The position numbers and the translations under genes are program-made. A DNA stretch of 64,000 bases from Myxococcus stipitatus DSM 14675 (lineage in GTDB: Bacteria; Myxococcota; Myxococcia; Myxococcales; Myxococcaceae), in contig NC_020126.1 of NCBI RefSeq assembly GCF_000331735.1, forward strand, positions 806,001 to 870,000, written 5' to 3'. Below the pieces are notes generated by a model. That model was not told the origin of the DNA. It worked only from the letters and a program-made list of their open reading frames with translations, and made no database searches. Positions 16,481 to 25,698 of the stretch are shown here, one piece after another. The first letter of the stretch is position 1; every line of letters starts with the position of its first letter.

Positions 16481-19400
16481 ATGCTGCTCAGCGACGTCTC
16501 CATCCGCAGGCCCGTCTTCACCACCATGATGTCGCTCGGCCTCATCGTCCTCGGACTGATGGGGTTGAGCCGCCTGGGCACGGACCTCTACCCGGACGTG
16601 TCCTTCCCCGTCGTCGTCGTCACCACCGTCTACAAGGGCGCGGGCCCGGGGGAAATCGAGACCCAGGTCGTCAAGCCCGTGGAGGATGCCGTCGCGGGCA
16701 TCAGCGGCGTGGACAAGATTCACTCCTGGAGCCGCGAGAACCTGGGCACGGTGGTGGTGCAGTTCAAGCTCTCCACCAACCTGGACCGCGCGGTGCAGGA
16801 GGTGCGCGACAAGGTGGCGGGCATCGCCAACCGGCTGCCGCAGACGGCGGACGCGCCGGTGGTGGGCCGGGTGGACCTGTCCGCCACGCCCATCCTCACC
16901 TATGCCGTGTCGGCGGACCTGCCGTCGCAGGCGCTCCGGCGGCTCATCGATGACCGCATCAAGCCGGCGCTCTCGCAGTTGGAGGGCGCGGCGGAGGTGC
17001 GCATCACGGGCGGCGACACGCGTGAGATTCAAATCGACCTGGACCTGGACAAGGCGCGCGCGGCGGGGGTGTCTCCGTTCGACATCGCCCGGCGGGTGGG
17101 GGCGGAGAACCTGGACCTGCCCGCGGGCCGGCTCAAGCTGGGGGCCAGCGAGCTGACGGTGCGCTCGCTGGGGCAGTTCCGGGGCGTGGAGGAGATCCGG
17201 GCGCTGCCGGTGGCGCGCAGCCGCACGGGCGCGCAGGTGCGGCTGGAGGAGATTGCCACGGTGACGGACGGCGTGGCGGAGCGGCGCACGGTGGCGCGGC
17301 TCAACAGCAAGGACGCCGTCATCCTGGAGGTGGTGAAGCAGCCGGGCTCGAACACGGTGGTGGTGAGCGACGCGGTGAAGAAGGTGCTGAAGGACATGGG
17401 GCCGGAGGTGGGGCACGGCTTCACGGCGCGGCTGCTCATCGACCAGTCGGACCTCATCCGGGAGAACGCGCACGAGGTGTGGGTCGCGCTCATCTTCGGT
17501 GGCGCGATGGCGGTGCTCATCATCCTGATGTTCCTGCTGGATGGGCGCGGCACGTTCATCTCCTCGCTGGCCTTGCCCACGTCCGTCATCGGCACGTTCT
17601 TCGTGATGTACGTGCTGGACTACACGCTGAACCAGATGACGCTCTTGGGGTTGTCGCTGGCCATCGGTCTGCTCATCGACGACGCGGTGGTGGTGCGCGA
17701 GGCCATCACGCACCGGCTGGAGAAGGGCGAGGACCCGATGAGCGCGGCCGCCAACGGCACGCGGGACGTGGGGCTCGCGGTGCTGGCGACGACGCTGTCG
17801 CTGGTGGCGGTGTTCGTGCCGGTGGCCTTCATGCCCGGCATCGTCGGGCAGTTCTTCAAGCAGTTCGGCATCACCATCTCCATGGCGGTGCTCGTCTCGC
17901 TGTTCATCTCCTTCACCTTGGACCCCATGTTGTCGGCGCGGCTGGCGAAGCGGCGGGTGCCGGGGGAGGTGCACCAGGAGAACGCGGTGGCGGCGGCGCT
18001 GCGGCGCATGCTGGATGGGACGGAGCGCTTCTACGCGTCGGTGCTGCGCTGGGTGCTGTCGCACAAGTGGACGACGGCGGGCATCACGCTGCTCTTGCTG
18101 GTGATGTCCTTCGGGGCGGCGAGCCGGCTGGGCGCGGAGTTCATCTCACCGGAAGACCGCTCGCAGTTCCTGGTGGACCTGAAGCTGCCGGACTCGGCGA
18201 GCCTGGCGGAGACGGTGTCCCGCACGGCCGAGGCGGAGGCGCTGGTGCGCAAGATTCCGGAGGTGACGGATGTCTATTCCATCGTCGGCACCAACGGAGA
18301 CGTGAACAAGGCGCGCATGCGGGTGCTGACGCTGGGCAAGAACGAGCGCACCAAGGGCATCCCGGAGATGAAGGACGAGGCGCGTGCGCTGTTGTCCTCG
18401 CTGGTGGCGACGCGGGTGAACCTGAGCGACCCGCCGACCATCGAGGGCCTGGGCGACTACTACCCCATCATGGTGCGCGTCACGGGGCCGGACCTGGTGC
18501 GGGTGAACCAGGAGGCGGAGCGCATCGCGGGCATCCTCCGGGGGCTGAAGGGGACGGAGGACGTGCGGGTGGAGGCGAATCCGCCCAAGCCGGAGCTCCA
18601 GGTGCGCATCGACCGGGCGCGGGCGAGCGACGTGGACGTCAACGCGCAGGTGCTGGCGACGCAATTGCGTCTGGCCATCGACGGCGACGTGGTGGCGAAG
18701 CTGCGCGAGGGGACGACGGAGACGGACATCCGGGTGCGGTTGGCGGAGAGCGACAGGAGCACGCCGGAGCGGGTGCGGCAGCTGGAGGTGTATACGGCGC
18801 GCGGGCTGATTCCGGTGTCGGACCTGGCGCACCTGGAGCTGAAGGATGGGCCGAGCGTCATCGAGCACGAGAACCGGGAGCGGCAGCTGGTGGTGTTCTC
18901 GCAGCTGGCGAAGGGGGCGGCGCTGGGGGACGTGGTGGTGGACCTGAAGAAGCAGGTGGCCGCGCAGCCGCTGCCGCCGGGGTACGCGGTCATCTACGAC
19001 GGGCAGATGAAGGAGATGGAGTCGCAGAACAGCGCGTTCGGCATGGCCTTCGGTCTGGCGTTCGTCTTCATCTACATGGTGCTGGCGAGCCAGTTCGAGT
19101 CGTTCAAGCACCCGTTCACCATCATGGCGTCGTTGCCGTTGGCGCTGGTGGGCGCGCTCCTGTCGCTGGTGGTGACGGGGTATCACCTGTCGATGGGCGC
19201 GATGATTGGCGTCATCCTGTTGATGGGCCTGGTGACGAAGAACGCGATTCTGCTCATCGACGGAGCGCTGCAGCACCTGCGTGAAGGGGACTCGGTGGAC
19301 GAGGCCATGATGAAGGCGGGGCCTCGGCGGTTGCGTCCAATCCTGATGACGAGCGCGGCGATGGCCATCGGCATGGTGCCGACGGCCATTGGAACGGGGA

Positions 19401-19594
19401 CGGGCTCGGAGTTCCGGGCGCCCATGGCCATCTCGGTGATTGGTGGAGTCATCACCTCCACGTTCCTGACGCTGCTGGTGGTGCCGGTGGTGTTCGCGGC
19501 GATGGAGCGCATCGGCGGCAAGCGCCGGGCGAAGCCGCAGGAGCCGGCCAGCGTGGGGCAGGCCTCCGAGCACGGGCCCAGCCAGGCCGCGTGA
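16481..19594 (+). CDS. RND family efflux transporter permease (HAE1/AcrB-like)
   Basis: A 1,037-residue pump of standard length with the duplicated RND architecture: TM1 at residues about 12-30, large periplasmic loop, a block of TM helices around 335-470, a second periplasmic loop and a final TM block around 850-1010. [20 protein letters not shown] holds the conserved acidic pair of the proton relay. The start [21 protein letters not shown] is typical. It would export hydrophobic compounds using the proton gradient. It is third in the tetR-adaptor-RND operon and is followed by a strong hairpin. Confidence 0.93.
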   Translation: MLLSDVSIRRPVFTTMMSLGLIVLGLMGLSRLGTDLYPDVSFPVVVVTTVYKGAGPGEIETQVVKPVEDAVAGISGVDKIHSWSRENLGTVVVQFKLSTNLDRAVQEVRDKVAGIANRLPQTADAPVVGRVDLSATPILTYAVSADLPSQALRRLIDDRIKPALSQLEGAAEVRITGGDTREIQIDLDLDKARAAGVSPFDIARRVGAENLDLPAGRLKLGASELTVRSLGQFRGVEEIRALPVARSRTGAQVRLEEIATVTDGVAERRTVARLNSKDAVILEVVKQPGSNTVVVSDAVKKVLKDMGPEVGHGFTARLLIDQSDLIRENAHEVWVALIFGGAMAVLIILMFLLDGRGTFISSLALPTSVIGTFFVMYVLDYTLNQMTLLGLSLAIGLLIDDAVVVREAITHRLEKGEDPMSAAANGTRDVGLAVLATTLSLVAVFVPVAFMPGIVGQFFKQFGITISMAVLVSLFISFTLDPMLSARLAKRRVPGEVHQENAVAAALRRMLDGTERFYASVLRWVLSHKWTTAGITLLLLVMSFGAASRLGAEFISPEDRSQFLVDLKLPDSASLAETVSRTAEAEALVRKIPEVTDVYSIVGTNGDVNKARMRVLTLGKNERTKGIPEMKDEARALLSSLVATRVNLSDPPTIEGLGDYYPIMVRVTGPDLVRVNQEAERIAGILRGLKGTEDVRVEANPPKPELQVRIDRARASDVDVNAQVLATQLRLAIDGDVVAKLREGTTETDIRVRLAESDRSTPERVRQLEVYTARGLIPVSDLAHLELKDGPSVIEHENRERQLVVFSQLAKGAALGDVVVDLKKQVAAQPLPPGYAVIYDGQMKEMESQNSAFGMAFGLAFVFIYMVLASQFESFKHPFTIMASLPLALVGALLSLVVTGYHLSMGAMIGVILLMGLVTKNAILLIDGALQHLREGDSVDEAMMKAGPRRLRPILMTSAAMAIGMVPTAIGTGTGSEFRAPMAISVIGGVITSTFLTLLVVPVVFAAMERIGGKRRAKPQEPASVGQASEHGPSQAA

Positions 19595-19612
19595 CACCCC
19601 CGCCGTGAGACG

Positions 19613-19640
19613 CCGGGCCCGAGTGTCTCCTCGGGCCCGG
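19613..19640. terminator. Bidirectional terminator between convergent genes
   Basis: A perfect 11-base inverted repeat, CCGGGCCCGAG and CTCGGGCCCGG with a six-base loop, lies between the RND gene stop and the stop of the convergent TPR-like gene, directly abutting the latter. No clear T tract. Confidence 0.6.
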
Positions 19641-20138
19641 TCAGTCCTTGAGTCGGGCGAACCGCCGGGCCTCGGCAAGTGCGGTGGACTCGGGGAAGAG
19701 CCTGCTGGCGTGTTGGGAGAGGCGAGCCGCCTCGTCGGTCTTCTCCTGCTCCCCGAGTGATTCGATGAGTCCAGCCCAGGCTTCTTCCAGGAGACTCGAG
19801 GCACGGGAGGCGGCCTCTCGGTAGAGGGCCTCCGCGGCTCCTGGCGAATCTCGGACGACGCTCTCGAAGCGCGCCATTCCGAGGAGCGTCTCGGGGCTCC
19901 GGTCCGAGGACTCAAGTGCACTCACCAGAATCTGCTCGACCTCCGCGAAGAACGCGGTGGGGTCCGGGACATCCTCCTTCGCCCAGAGAAGAGCCCGGCT
20001 GGAGAGCAGCAGCCCTGGAACATGGGCGGGGCAGTGGGTGCGAAGGCGCTCGAGCAGGCGCAGCTGTTCGTCACACCCCCATTCGAGGCGCCGGGCCTCC
20101 GACAGCAACTCCATCAGTTCGTGGGGGCTCGGGTGCAT
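19641..20138 (-). CDS. Helical repeat (TPR-like) protein of unknown function
   Basis: A 165-residue, wholly helical protein without signal or membrane segment. Repeating patterns such as PETLLGMARFESVVRDSPGA and AEALYREAASRASSLLEEAW, each about 34 residues, suggest two or three TPR-like repeats. The start ATG is six bases downstream of the neighbouring lipoprotein stop, so the two genes form a pair. A role as a scaffold partner of that lipoprotein is possible but inferred. No family recognised. Confidence 0.6.
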   Translation of the reverse strand: MHPSPHELMELLSEARRLEWGCDEQLRLLERLRTHCPAHVPGLLLSSRALLWAKEDVPDPTAFFAEVEQILVSALESSDRSPETLLGMARFESVVRDSPGAAEALYREAASRASSLLEEAWAGLIESLGEQEKTDEAARLSQHASRLFPESTALAEARRFARLKD

Positions 20139-20144
20139 GAGGGC

Positions 20145-20600
20145 TCACAGCTTCTGGAGCAGGCGGGATTGGTCCTTCGCCACATCTTTCAGGAGCTTCA
20201 GCGCGGTCTGAAGCTCCTTCTTCGTCCCGAGGGTGAAGTTCTCGGCGTCATACATCCTCTGGAGTTCGTGGCGTGTGAAGTCCTTGAGCCGTGAGGGGAA
20301 CCCGGAGACGCGCTGAAGCCGGGCGGGAATCTCCCCCAGCTTCATGGAGAGGTCGGCGATGTGCCGGCGGAAGGTGGCTGCCGCGGACTGCTCGATGAGG
20401 CCCGAAGAGGCCGACTCGGCCACGAGCGCCTCGGCCTCCGCGAACTGGCCGTCTGAAATCAAGTGGGTGATTCGCGCTTCCGCGCTGTTGCGGCCAAATC
20501 CGCCCCCGCTGCCCTCGGACGCGTGCGCACACGAGACAAGGCCGCAGCCGAGCATGAAGAGCGCGAGGACCCAGCCGCGTGTCCTGGTTCGCTGGGCCAT
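20145..20600 (-). CDS. Predicted small lipoprotein of unknown function
   Basis: A 151-residue protein from the ATG at 20600 (MAQRTRTRGWVLALFML), chosen because it gives a compact signal peptide; an in-frame ATG exists 13 codons upstream. A Cys in CGLVSC is the likely lipidation site. The mature part is helical: ARITHLISDGQFAEAEALVA, then a region with FPSRLKDFTRHELQRM. It is followed six bases later by the TPR-like gene. No catalytic motif and no confident family. Confidence 0.6.
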   Translation of the reverse strand: MAQRTRTRGWVLALFMLGCGLVSCAHASEGSGGGFGRNSAEARITHLISDGQFAEAEALVAESASSGLIEQSAAATFRRHIADLSMKLGEIPARLQRVSGFPSRLKDFTRHELQRMYDAENFTLGTKKELQTALKLLKDVAKDQSRLLQKL

Positions 20601-20820
20601 CGCGTGGTTCCCGTGCACACACTTCTCCGTTGCACCCACGGCCGTGGGTAGACGCAGGGCATGCGCGTTGGCGCCGGGGTTGATTCATCCCCGGCCCCTT
20701 CCAGTGTGGCGCGGAACTTCCACCACCCGGCCAGGCGCCGTGAGTTCTCATTCGATTTGAAACAACTCCGCGCGCGACAAGACGGAGGTCGAGGAGGGGG
20801 CGCGCGCGGAGGACTCGGGC

Positions 20821-21240
20821 TCAGCGCGCGTGAGACGCGCCCTGCTCGTTCATCAGGAAGTGGCGCGTGCGGGCCTTCGTCAGCTGCCGCTCCGCTTCCT
20901 CCAATGACACACAATCCACCGTGATGTCGTCATTGGGCGCCGCCTCCGACGCCACCCGCGCCGTCTGCAGCCGGGCGATGGTGGAGTCCGACACGTGCGC
21001 GCACATCAGACACCCCCGCTGCCGCCCGTAGAGGACCACCTCTCCGAAAATGGCGGCCGACTCGGGCTCCAGCGCCTTCAACCCCCTCATGTCCGCCAGC
21101 ACCAGGTGCCGGCCTCCTGCATACGTGTCCGTCGCGGCCCGATAGGCCGCGGCGAAGTCCTTCATCTCGATGGGACGGACAAAGCCCTTCAACCGAACGG
21201 TGACCGTACGGCGGTTCGTATCGTTGGCGACTTCGAACAT
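20821..21240 (-). CDS. Stand-alone STAS-like (SpoIIAA fold) protein
   Basis: A 139-residue protein. The pattern strand-KGFVRPIEMKDFAAAYRAAT-GGRHLVLADMRGLKALEPES-helix is that of STAS/SpoIIAA-like proteins, which act as anti-anti-sigma or regulatory modules; the loop after LVLADMRGL is where a phosphorylatable Ser often sits in such folds. A close relative of the family is not recognised. The start ATG follows a strong AGGAAGGGGGGG site. No kinase is adjacent, so any partner is elsewhere. The upstream region is unusually AT-rich for this genome. Confidence 0.55.
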   Translation of the reverse strand: MFEVANDTNRRTVTVRLKGFVRPIEMKDFAAAYRAATDTYAGGRHLVLADMRGLKALEPESAAIFGEVVLYGRQRGCLMCAHVSDSTIARLQTARVASEAAPNDDITVDCVSLEEAERQLTKARTRHFLMNEQGASHAR

Positions 21241-21259
21241 GGCCCCCCCTTCCTAAGGG

Positions 21260-21300
21260 AGACCAAATAATAACAAACAACCCCGCTGACTCGAAACCAC
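21260..21300 (-). promoter_or_regulatory. Candidate promoter of the STAS-like gene
   Basis: On the minus strand a TATTAT -10-like hexamer lies in an AT-rich run about 25-30 bases before the start codon, with TTCGAG 17 bases further upstream as a weak -35. The rest of the 188-base gap up to 21428 holds a short palindrome (TGTCGAGACA near 21342) and no gene. Confidence 0.35.
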
Positions 21301-21428
21301 CCCTCAGACACTCTGTCATCCCCGAAATAATGGAAAGACATTGTGTCGAGACAGACCCCGCCCCACCGGGTTGTGTCTCGTGCCGGTGCAATCCTTCAAG
21401 CGCCGTGAGAAATCGAGTCGCAACGGAC

Positions 21429-21998
21429 TCAGGCGCGCTGACTGCTCTCACCGGTGATGACGGCGGAGCCAATCAGGTGCGCCAGCCGCAGCGCCTCCGG
21501 GACGCGGCCCCGGTCCGTCACTCGGGCCAGCGCCTCCGCGACGAGCGAGGGCTCCGCGCCCTGGACCTGGAAGGTGAAGCCCCCGAGCTGATGGATGGCC
21601 CCCGCGCGCTGAATCCGCGCCCAGCGCTCCTCCGCCCGAGGCAGCCGCCGCAGCGCCTGCTCCACCGCCGCCAGGTCCGGGTGCCGCCGCATCACCGCGA
21701 CACACGGCTTGCCCAGCCGCCCCGCCAGCTCCGGCAGGTCCACCACGTTGAAACCTCCAAACGCGATGCCATCCAGCAACACCAGATGCACCTGCGGCAG
21801 AAACTTCCCTCCCTCCAGCAGGCGACACACTTCATTTGTCGCATTCCAACCATCGCGACGCACGCGCCCCCAGACCAATCCCTCGAAGCGCGTGCCTCCA
21901 CACACCACCCCCGCCAGCGGGACCGCCGAGCCCGGGCGCCGCGCGAAGGGGCCGTCATCGAAACCAATCACTCGAGGGAAGCGGGGCAGTCGTCGCAT
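21429..21998 (-). CDS. DUF99 family protein (endonuclease V-like fold)
   Basis: A 189-residue protein. The DUF99 signature is clear: PRVIGFDDGPFARR at the start, VPLAGVVCGGTRFEGLVWGR, and the central HLVLLDGIAFGGFNVVDLPE. DUF99 resembles endonuclease V in fold, but its activity has not been demonstrated; most known members are archaeal. The start at 21998 (MRRLPRFPRVIG) is preferred over an ATG eight codons upstream. It lies just downstream of the cold-shock gene and its terminator, on the same strand, so partial read-through is possible. Confidence 0.8.
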   Translation of the reverse strand: MRRLPRFPRVIGFDDGPFARRPGSAVPLAGVVCGGTRFEGLVWGRVRRDGWNATNEVCRLLEGGKFLPQVHLVLLDGIAFGGFNVVDLPELAGRLGKPCVAVMRRHPDLAAVEQALRRLPRAEERWARIQRAGAIHQLGGFTFQVQGAEPSLVAEALARVTDRGRVPEALRLAHLIGSAVITGESSQRA

Positions 21999-22030
21999 GG
22001 GGTGACGGGACTCAAGAAACACAAGGCGTC

Positions 22031-22074
22031 TGAAAAGGAAGAAGCCCGGCCCCGCACGAGCGGAGTCGGGCTTC
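22031..22074 (-). terminator. Rho-independent terminator of the cold-shock gene
   Basis: On the minus strand GAAGCCCG and CGGGCTTC (22067-22074 and 22041-22048) form an 8-base perfect stem around a GC-rich loop, followed by TTCCTTTT. It sits 24 bases after the csp stop. Confidence 0.8.
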
Positions 22075-22097
22075 TGGGCTGCCGAGGCAGGAAGACT

Positions 22098-22301
22098 TCA
22101 GGCCGCGCGCACGTTCTGCGCCTGGAGGCCCTTGGGGCCGCGACCGACTTCGAACTCCACCTTCTGGCCTTCCTGCAGCGTGCGGAACCCATCCATGTTG
22201 ATGGCCGTGTGGTGGACGAACACGTCCTCACCGCCACCATCCTGCACGATGAAGCCAAAGCCCTTTGCATCGTTGAACCACTTGACGGTACCAGTTGCCA
22301 T
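22098..22301 (-). CDS. Cold-shock protein (CspA family)
   Basis: A 67-residue single cold-shock domain. The RNA-binding motifs are intact: RNP1 KGFGFIVQD and RNP2 DVFVHHTAI. These proteins bind single-stranded RNA/DNA and act as RNA chaperones in the cytoplasm. Here an extra His in VHH and the AINMDGF form are common in myxobacterial paralogues. Its 5' region of about 250 bases is shared with the divergent membrane protein gene; I see no clear cold-shock leader element in it. Ends at a strong terminator. Confidence 0.95.
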   Translation of the reverse strand: MATGTVKWFNDAKGFGFIVQDGGGEDVFVHHTAINMDGFRTLQEGQKVEFEVGRGPKGLQAQNVRAA

Positions 22302-22555
22302 GAATCGCGTTCTCTCGGGTGATGCGGCGCGCCGCGGTTATTGGCCTGTGAGAAACTAGAGGCCGTAATTCAGGTGTAGTCTGCCTGGGGCGGCCGGTTG
22401 AGTGGAAGCCCCCTTGGCCGCTTGCCCTCCAGGCGAGGTGAGGAGCGGTAGCCGCGCTCCCTACTTCCGGAGAGGCGCCGCTGGAGCGGGCGTCGCGAGG
22501 CGCGTGCCTACCCTCAGGGGGAGCCCCTCGCTTCACCTGGAATGGAAGGAGCCCC

Positions 22556-23110
22556 ATGGCTGGATTGACCCCACAGGACACCGCGCCCGCGCTGGTGTCC
22601 GTCCCGCCTCATGCGGAGAGCCCCCCGCGCCGCTGGGTGCGGCACCTGTTCGACACGAGCGCCCGGGCGGGAATCCTGTCCCGGCCGCTGCTCGACAGGC
22701 TCCCCCTGCGCCGGTGGGTGCCCTCCGCGGTGCACTCGCTCCTGGACTACCGGGGTGGGGTGGTGGCGCTGGTGTCCGGCCAGCTGTCCAGGGACCGCGT
22801 GGCGCGGCGGGTGGGGCGGGTGCTGGGCCTCTCCACGATGGCCGTGGCGCTCTTCACGGACACGCGGCTGAGCCTGTCGCGGCGCCTCTCCATCGAGTCC
22901 CATGAGCTCTTCGACTACGCCCACGGGGCGGCGCTGCTCGTGGCCCCCTTCGCCCTGGGCTATGCGCGGCGCAGTCCGGGCGTGGCCGCGGTGCACGTGC
23001 TCCTGGGGCTGAGCACGCTCGGGGTGGCGCTGGTGACGGACTACCGGGGCCAGCGCGGCCTGCACCTGGGCGGCGTGCTGAGGACGGACCCGGAAGGCAT
23101 CGGGGCCTGA
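22556..23110 (+). CDS. Small membrane protein of unknown function
   Basis: A 184-residue protein. After a 60-residue soluble Pro/Arg-rich start there are four likely membrane segments in the second half: around SLLDYRGGVVALVSG, VLGLSTMAVALFTD, HGAALLVAPFALGYA and VAAVHVLLGLSTLGVALVTD. The HSLLDY motif, together with a matching ESHELFDYAHGAAL further on, suggests an internal duplication of a two-helix unit. No family I can name. Convergent with hppA across a perfect hairpin. Confidence 0.7.
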   Translation: MAGLTPQDTAPALVSVPPHAESPPRRWVRHLFDTSARAGILSRPLLDRLPLRRWVPSAVHSLLDYRGGVVALVSGQLSRDRVARRVGRVLGLSTMAVALFTDTRLSLSRRLSIESHELFDYAHGAALLVAPFALGYARRSPGVAAVHVLLGLSTLGVALVTDYRGQRGLHLGGVLRTDPEGIGA

Positions 23111-23115
23111 AACGC

Positions 23116-23152
23116 GAAGCGGCGGGGCCCGTCTTCGAGCACCCGCCGCTTC
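23116..23152. terminator. Bidirectional terminator between the membrane protein and hppA
   Basis: A perfect 11-base inverted repeat, GAAGCGGCGGG and CCCGCCGCTTC with a 15-base spacer, lies between the two convergent stop codons. Confidence 0.65.
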
Positions 23153-23175
23153 CCTGCGTCACGTCACGTCGGGCC

Positions 23176-25698
23176 TCAGGCCGTCTTCACCGCGGCCTCG
23201 GCCTTGGAGGTGGGGGCCGCGCTGGCGCCCGCCACGCTCTGGATGCGCATGCCGTAGAAGCTGCGGTAGACGAACACCGTCGACAGGACGAAGAACACCA
23301 CGGAGAGGATGCGGGTGAGCTGTCCCTGCCCGGCCGCCTCGAGCTCCACCGCCAGCTCCACCGCGAGCAGGCCGAAGAGCGTGGTGAACTTGATGACCGG
23401 GTTGAGCGCGACGGAGGACGTGTCCTTGAACGGGTCGCCCACGGTGTCGCCCACGACGGTGGCCGCGTGCAGCTCCGTGCCCTTGGCCTTCAGCTCCACC
23501 TCCACCAGCTTCTTCGCGTTGTCCCAGGCGCCGCCCGCGTTCGCCATGAACACGGCTTGATAGAGGCCGAAGACGGCGATGGAGATGAGGTAGCCGACGA
23601 AGAAGTACGGCTCCAGACAGGCGAAGGCCAGGGTGCTGAAGAAGACGGCGAGGAAGATGTTGATCATCCCCTTCTGCGCGTACTGCGTGCAGATTTCGAC
23701 GACCTTCTTGGAGTCGGACACGCTGGCCTTCTCCACGCCCTCCAGCTTGATGTTGGCCTTGATGAACTCCACCGCGCGGTAGGCGCCGGTGGACACCGCC
23801 TGCATGGAGGCGCCGGAGAACCAGTAGATGATGGCGCCGCCGGTGATGAGGCCCAGGAGGAAGGGCGCGTGCAGCAGGGACAGGAACTGCGCCTTGTCCG
23901 CGTTGAGCGCGTTGCCGTTGATGCCCACCAGCAACACGATGATGGAGAAGATCATCGTCGTGGCGCCCACCACGGCGGTGCCGATGAGCACCGGCTTGGC
24001 GGTGGCCTTGAACGTGTTGCCCGCGCCGTCGTTCTCCTCCAGGTACTCCTTGCCCTTCTCGAAGTCGGGCGTGAAGCCGAAGTCGCGCTGCACCTCCTCC
24101 TTCACGTTGGGGACGTTCTCGATGAGCGACAGCTCATAGACGCTCTGCGCGTTGTCCGTCACCGGGCCGTAGGAGTCCACGGCGATGGTGACGGGGCCCA
24201 TGCCCAGGAAGCCGAACGCCACCAGGCCGAAGGCGAACACCGGCGCGGCAATCATCAACTGGCCCACGCCCTCGCCGGGGACACCGGCGCCGCTGAACCA
24301 GAACGCCAGGCCCATCAGGCCGGCGATGATGAGGCCCATCCAGTACGCGGAGAAGTTGCCCGCCACCAGGCCGGAGATGACGTTGAGCGACGCGCCACCC
24401 TCGCGGCTGGCCGTCACCACCTCGCGCACGTGCCGGCTCTCCGTGGAGGTGAAGACCTTGATGGCCTCCGGGATGATGGCTCCCGCCAGCGTGCCGCACG
24501 TGATGATGGCGGACAGCTTCCACCACAGCGTCGGGTCGCCGTTGAGGTTGGGGACCAGCGCGTAGCTGACCAGGAACGTCAGCGCCACGGAGATGAGCGA
24601 CGTCAGCCACACCAGCGCGGTGAGCGGGTGCTCGAAGTTCATGTGGTCCGCGTTCTTGTACTTGGCGGACTGATACACGTTGTTGATGGCGTAGGCGGCC
24701 AGCGACGCGAGCACCATCACGATGCGCATCATGAAAATCCAGACGAGCAGCTCCACGCGGAAGCCCTCGCCCACCGCCAGCAGGATGAAGGTGATGAGCG
24801 CCACGCCCGTCACGCCGTAGGTCTCGAAGCCGTCCGCGGAGGGGCCCACGCTGTCGCCCGCGTTGTCGCCCGTGCAGTCGGCGATGACGCCCGGGTTGCG
24901 CGCGTCGTCCTCCTTGATGCGGAAGACAATCTTCATCAGGTCCGAGCCGATGTCGGCGATCTTCGTGAAGATGCCGCCCGCGATGCGCAGCGCGGACGCG
25001 CCCAGCGACTCACCAATGGCGAAGCCGATGAAGCAGGGGCCCGCGAAGTCCGCCGGGATGAACAGCAGGATGGCCAGCATCAGCAGCAGCTCCGTGCTGA
25101 TGAGCACCATGCCGATGGACATGCCCGCCTGGAGGGGAATCGCGTACGTGGGGTAGGGCTTGCCACGCAAGCTGGCGAAGGCCGTGCGGCTGTTGGCGAA
25201 CGTGTTGACGCGGATGCCGAACCACGCCACGCCACATGAACCGGCGATGCCCACGAGGCTCGCGCCGAGGATGATGGCCACCCGGCCCGCGTCCATGTGA
25301 CGCAAGAAGCCGAAGTAGCCCACCATCACCACCGCGATGAGCGCCCACAGCACGCCGATGAACTTCATCTGCGTCGCGAGGTACGTCTTGCACGTCTCGT
25401 AGATGAGCTCGGAGATCTCCAGCATCGCCCGGTGCACGGGCATCTTCTGGAGGCTGGCGTACTGGATGAAACCGAAGACCAGGCCCAGCACGCAGACGGC
25501 GATGCCGGACAGCAGGAGTTGATGGCCATTGAGCCCGCCCCCCAGGAACGTCTTGGAGGCGAAGTCGGGGAGAACCAGGTCCGCTTCACTCGCGTGAGCG
25601 GCGCTGGCGGCGAGGACCGTCATGAGCCCCAAGGCCCTGACGGCCACGCCGGTCATGCTCCGGGAGAGAGCATCCATGCGTGAAACAGTGCTTGTCAT
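23176..25698 (-). CDS. hppA: Membrane-bound proton-translocating pyrophosphatase
   Basis: An 840-residue multi-span ion pump that couples pyrophosphate hydrolysis to cation transport. The ATG at 25698 has GAGGAG ten bases upstream. The catalytic Mg-PPi motif is at residues about 249-292: DIGSDLMKIVFRIKEDDARN then GDNAGDSVGPSADGFE. GNTFKAT places a Lys (Lys564) where K+-dependent enzymes have Ala, so the enzyme should not need potassium. The signatures differ from the textbook form (DVGADLVGK; GDNVGD; a MLEISELIYETCKTYL helix near residue 92), placing it in a divergent branch. About 16 TM helices are visible. Ion specificity (H+ versus Na+) is not certain. Confidence 0.92.
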   Translation of the reverse strand: MTSTVSRMDALSRSMTGVAVRALGLMTVLAASAAHASEADLVLPDFASKTFLGGGLNGHQLLLSGIAVCVLGLVFGFIQYASLQKMPVHRAMLEISELIYETCKTYLATQMKFIGVLWALIAVVMVGYFGFLRHMDAGRVAIILGASLVGIAGSCGVAWFGIRVNTFANSRTAFASLRGKPYPTYAIPLQAGMSIGMVLISTELLLMLAILLFIPADFAGPCFIGFAIGESLGASALRIAGGIFTKIADIGSDLMKIVFRIKEDDARNPGVIADCTGDNAGDSVGPSADGFETYGVTGVALITFILLAVGEGFRVELLVWIFMMRIVMVLASLAAYAINNVYQSAKYKNADHMNFEHPLTALVWLTSLISVALTFLVSYALVPNLNGDPTLWWKLSAIITCGTLAGAIIPEAIKVFTSTESRHVREVVTASREGGASLNVISGLVAGNFSAYWMGLIIAGLMGLAFWFSGAGVPGEGVGQLMIAAPVFAFGLVAFGFLGMGPVTIAVDSYGPVTDNAQSVYELSLIENVPNVKEEVQRDFGFTPDFEKGKEYLEENDGAGNTFKATAKPVLIGTAVVGATTMIFSIIVLLVGINGNALNADKAQFLSLLHAPFLLGLITGGAIIYWFSGASMQAVSTGAYRAVEFIKANIKLEGVEKASVSDSKKVVEICTQYAQKGMINIFLAVFFSTLAFACLEPYFFVGYLISIAVFGLYQAVFMANAGGAWDNAKKLVEVELKAKGTELHAATVVGDTVGDPFKDTSSVALNPVIKFTTLFGLLAVELAVELEAAGQGQLTRILSVVFFVLSTVFVYRSFYGMRIQSVAGASAAPTSKAEAAVKTA

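Noticed and set aside
15329..18064. Long minus-strand open frame of about 900 codons opposite the adaptor and RND genes
   Set aside because: His/Arg/Ala-rich composition typical of antisense frames in GC-rich DNA; the plus-strand genes have clear domain signatures.
22302..22555. Possible cold-shock leader or riboswitch upstream of the csp gene
   Set aside because: No recognisable cold box or conserved stem pattern could be identified.
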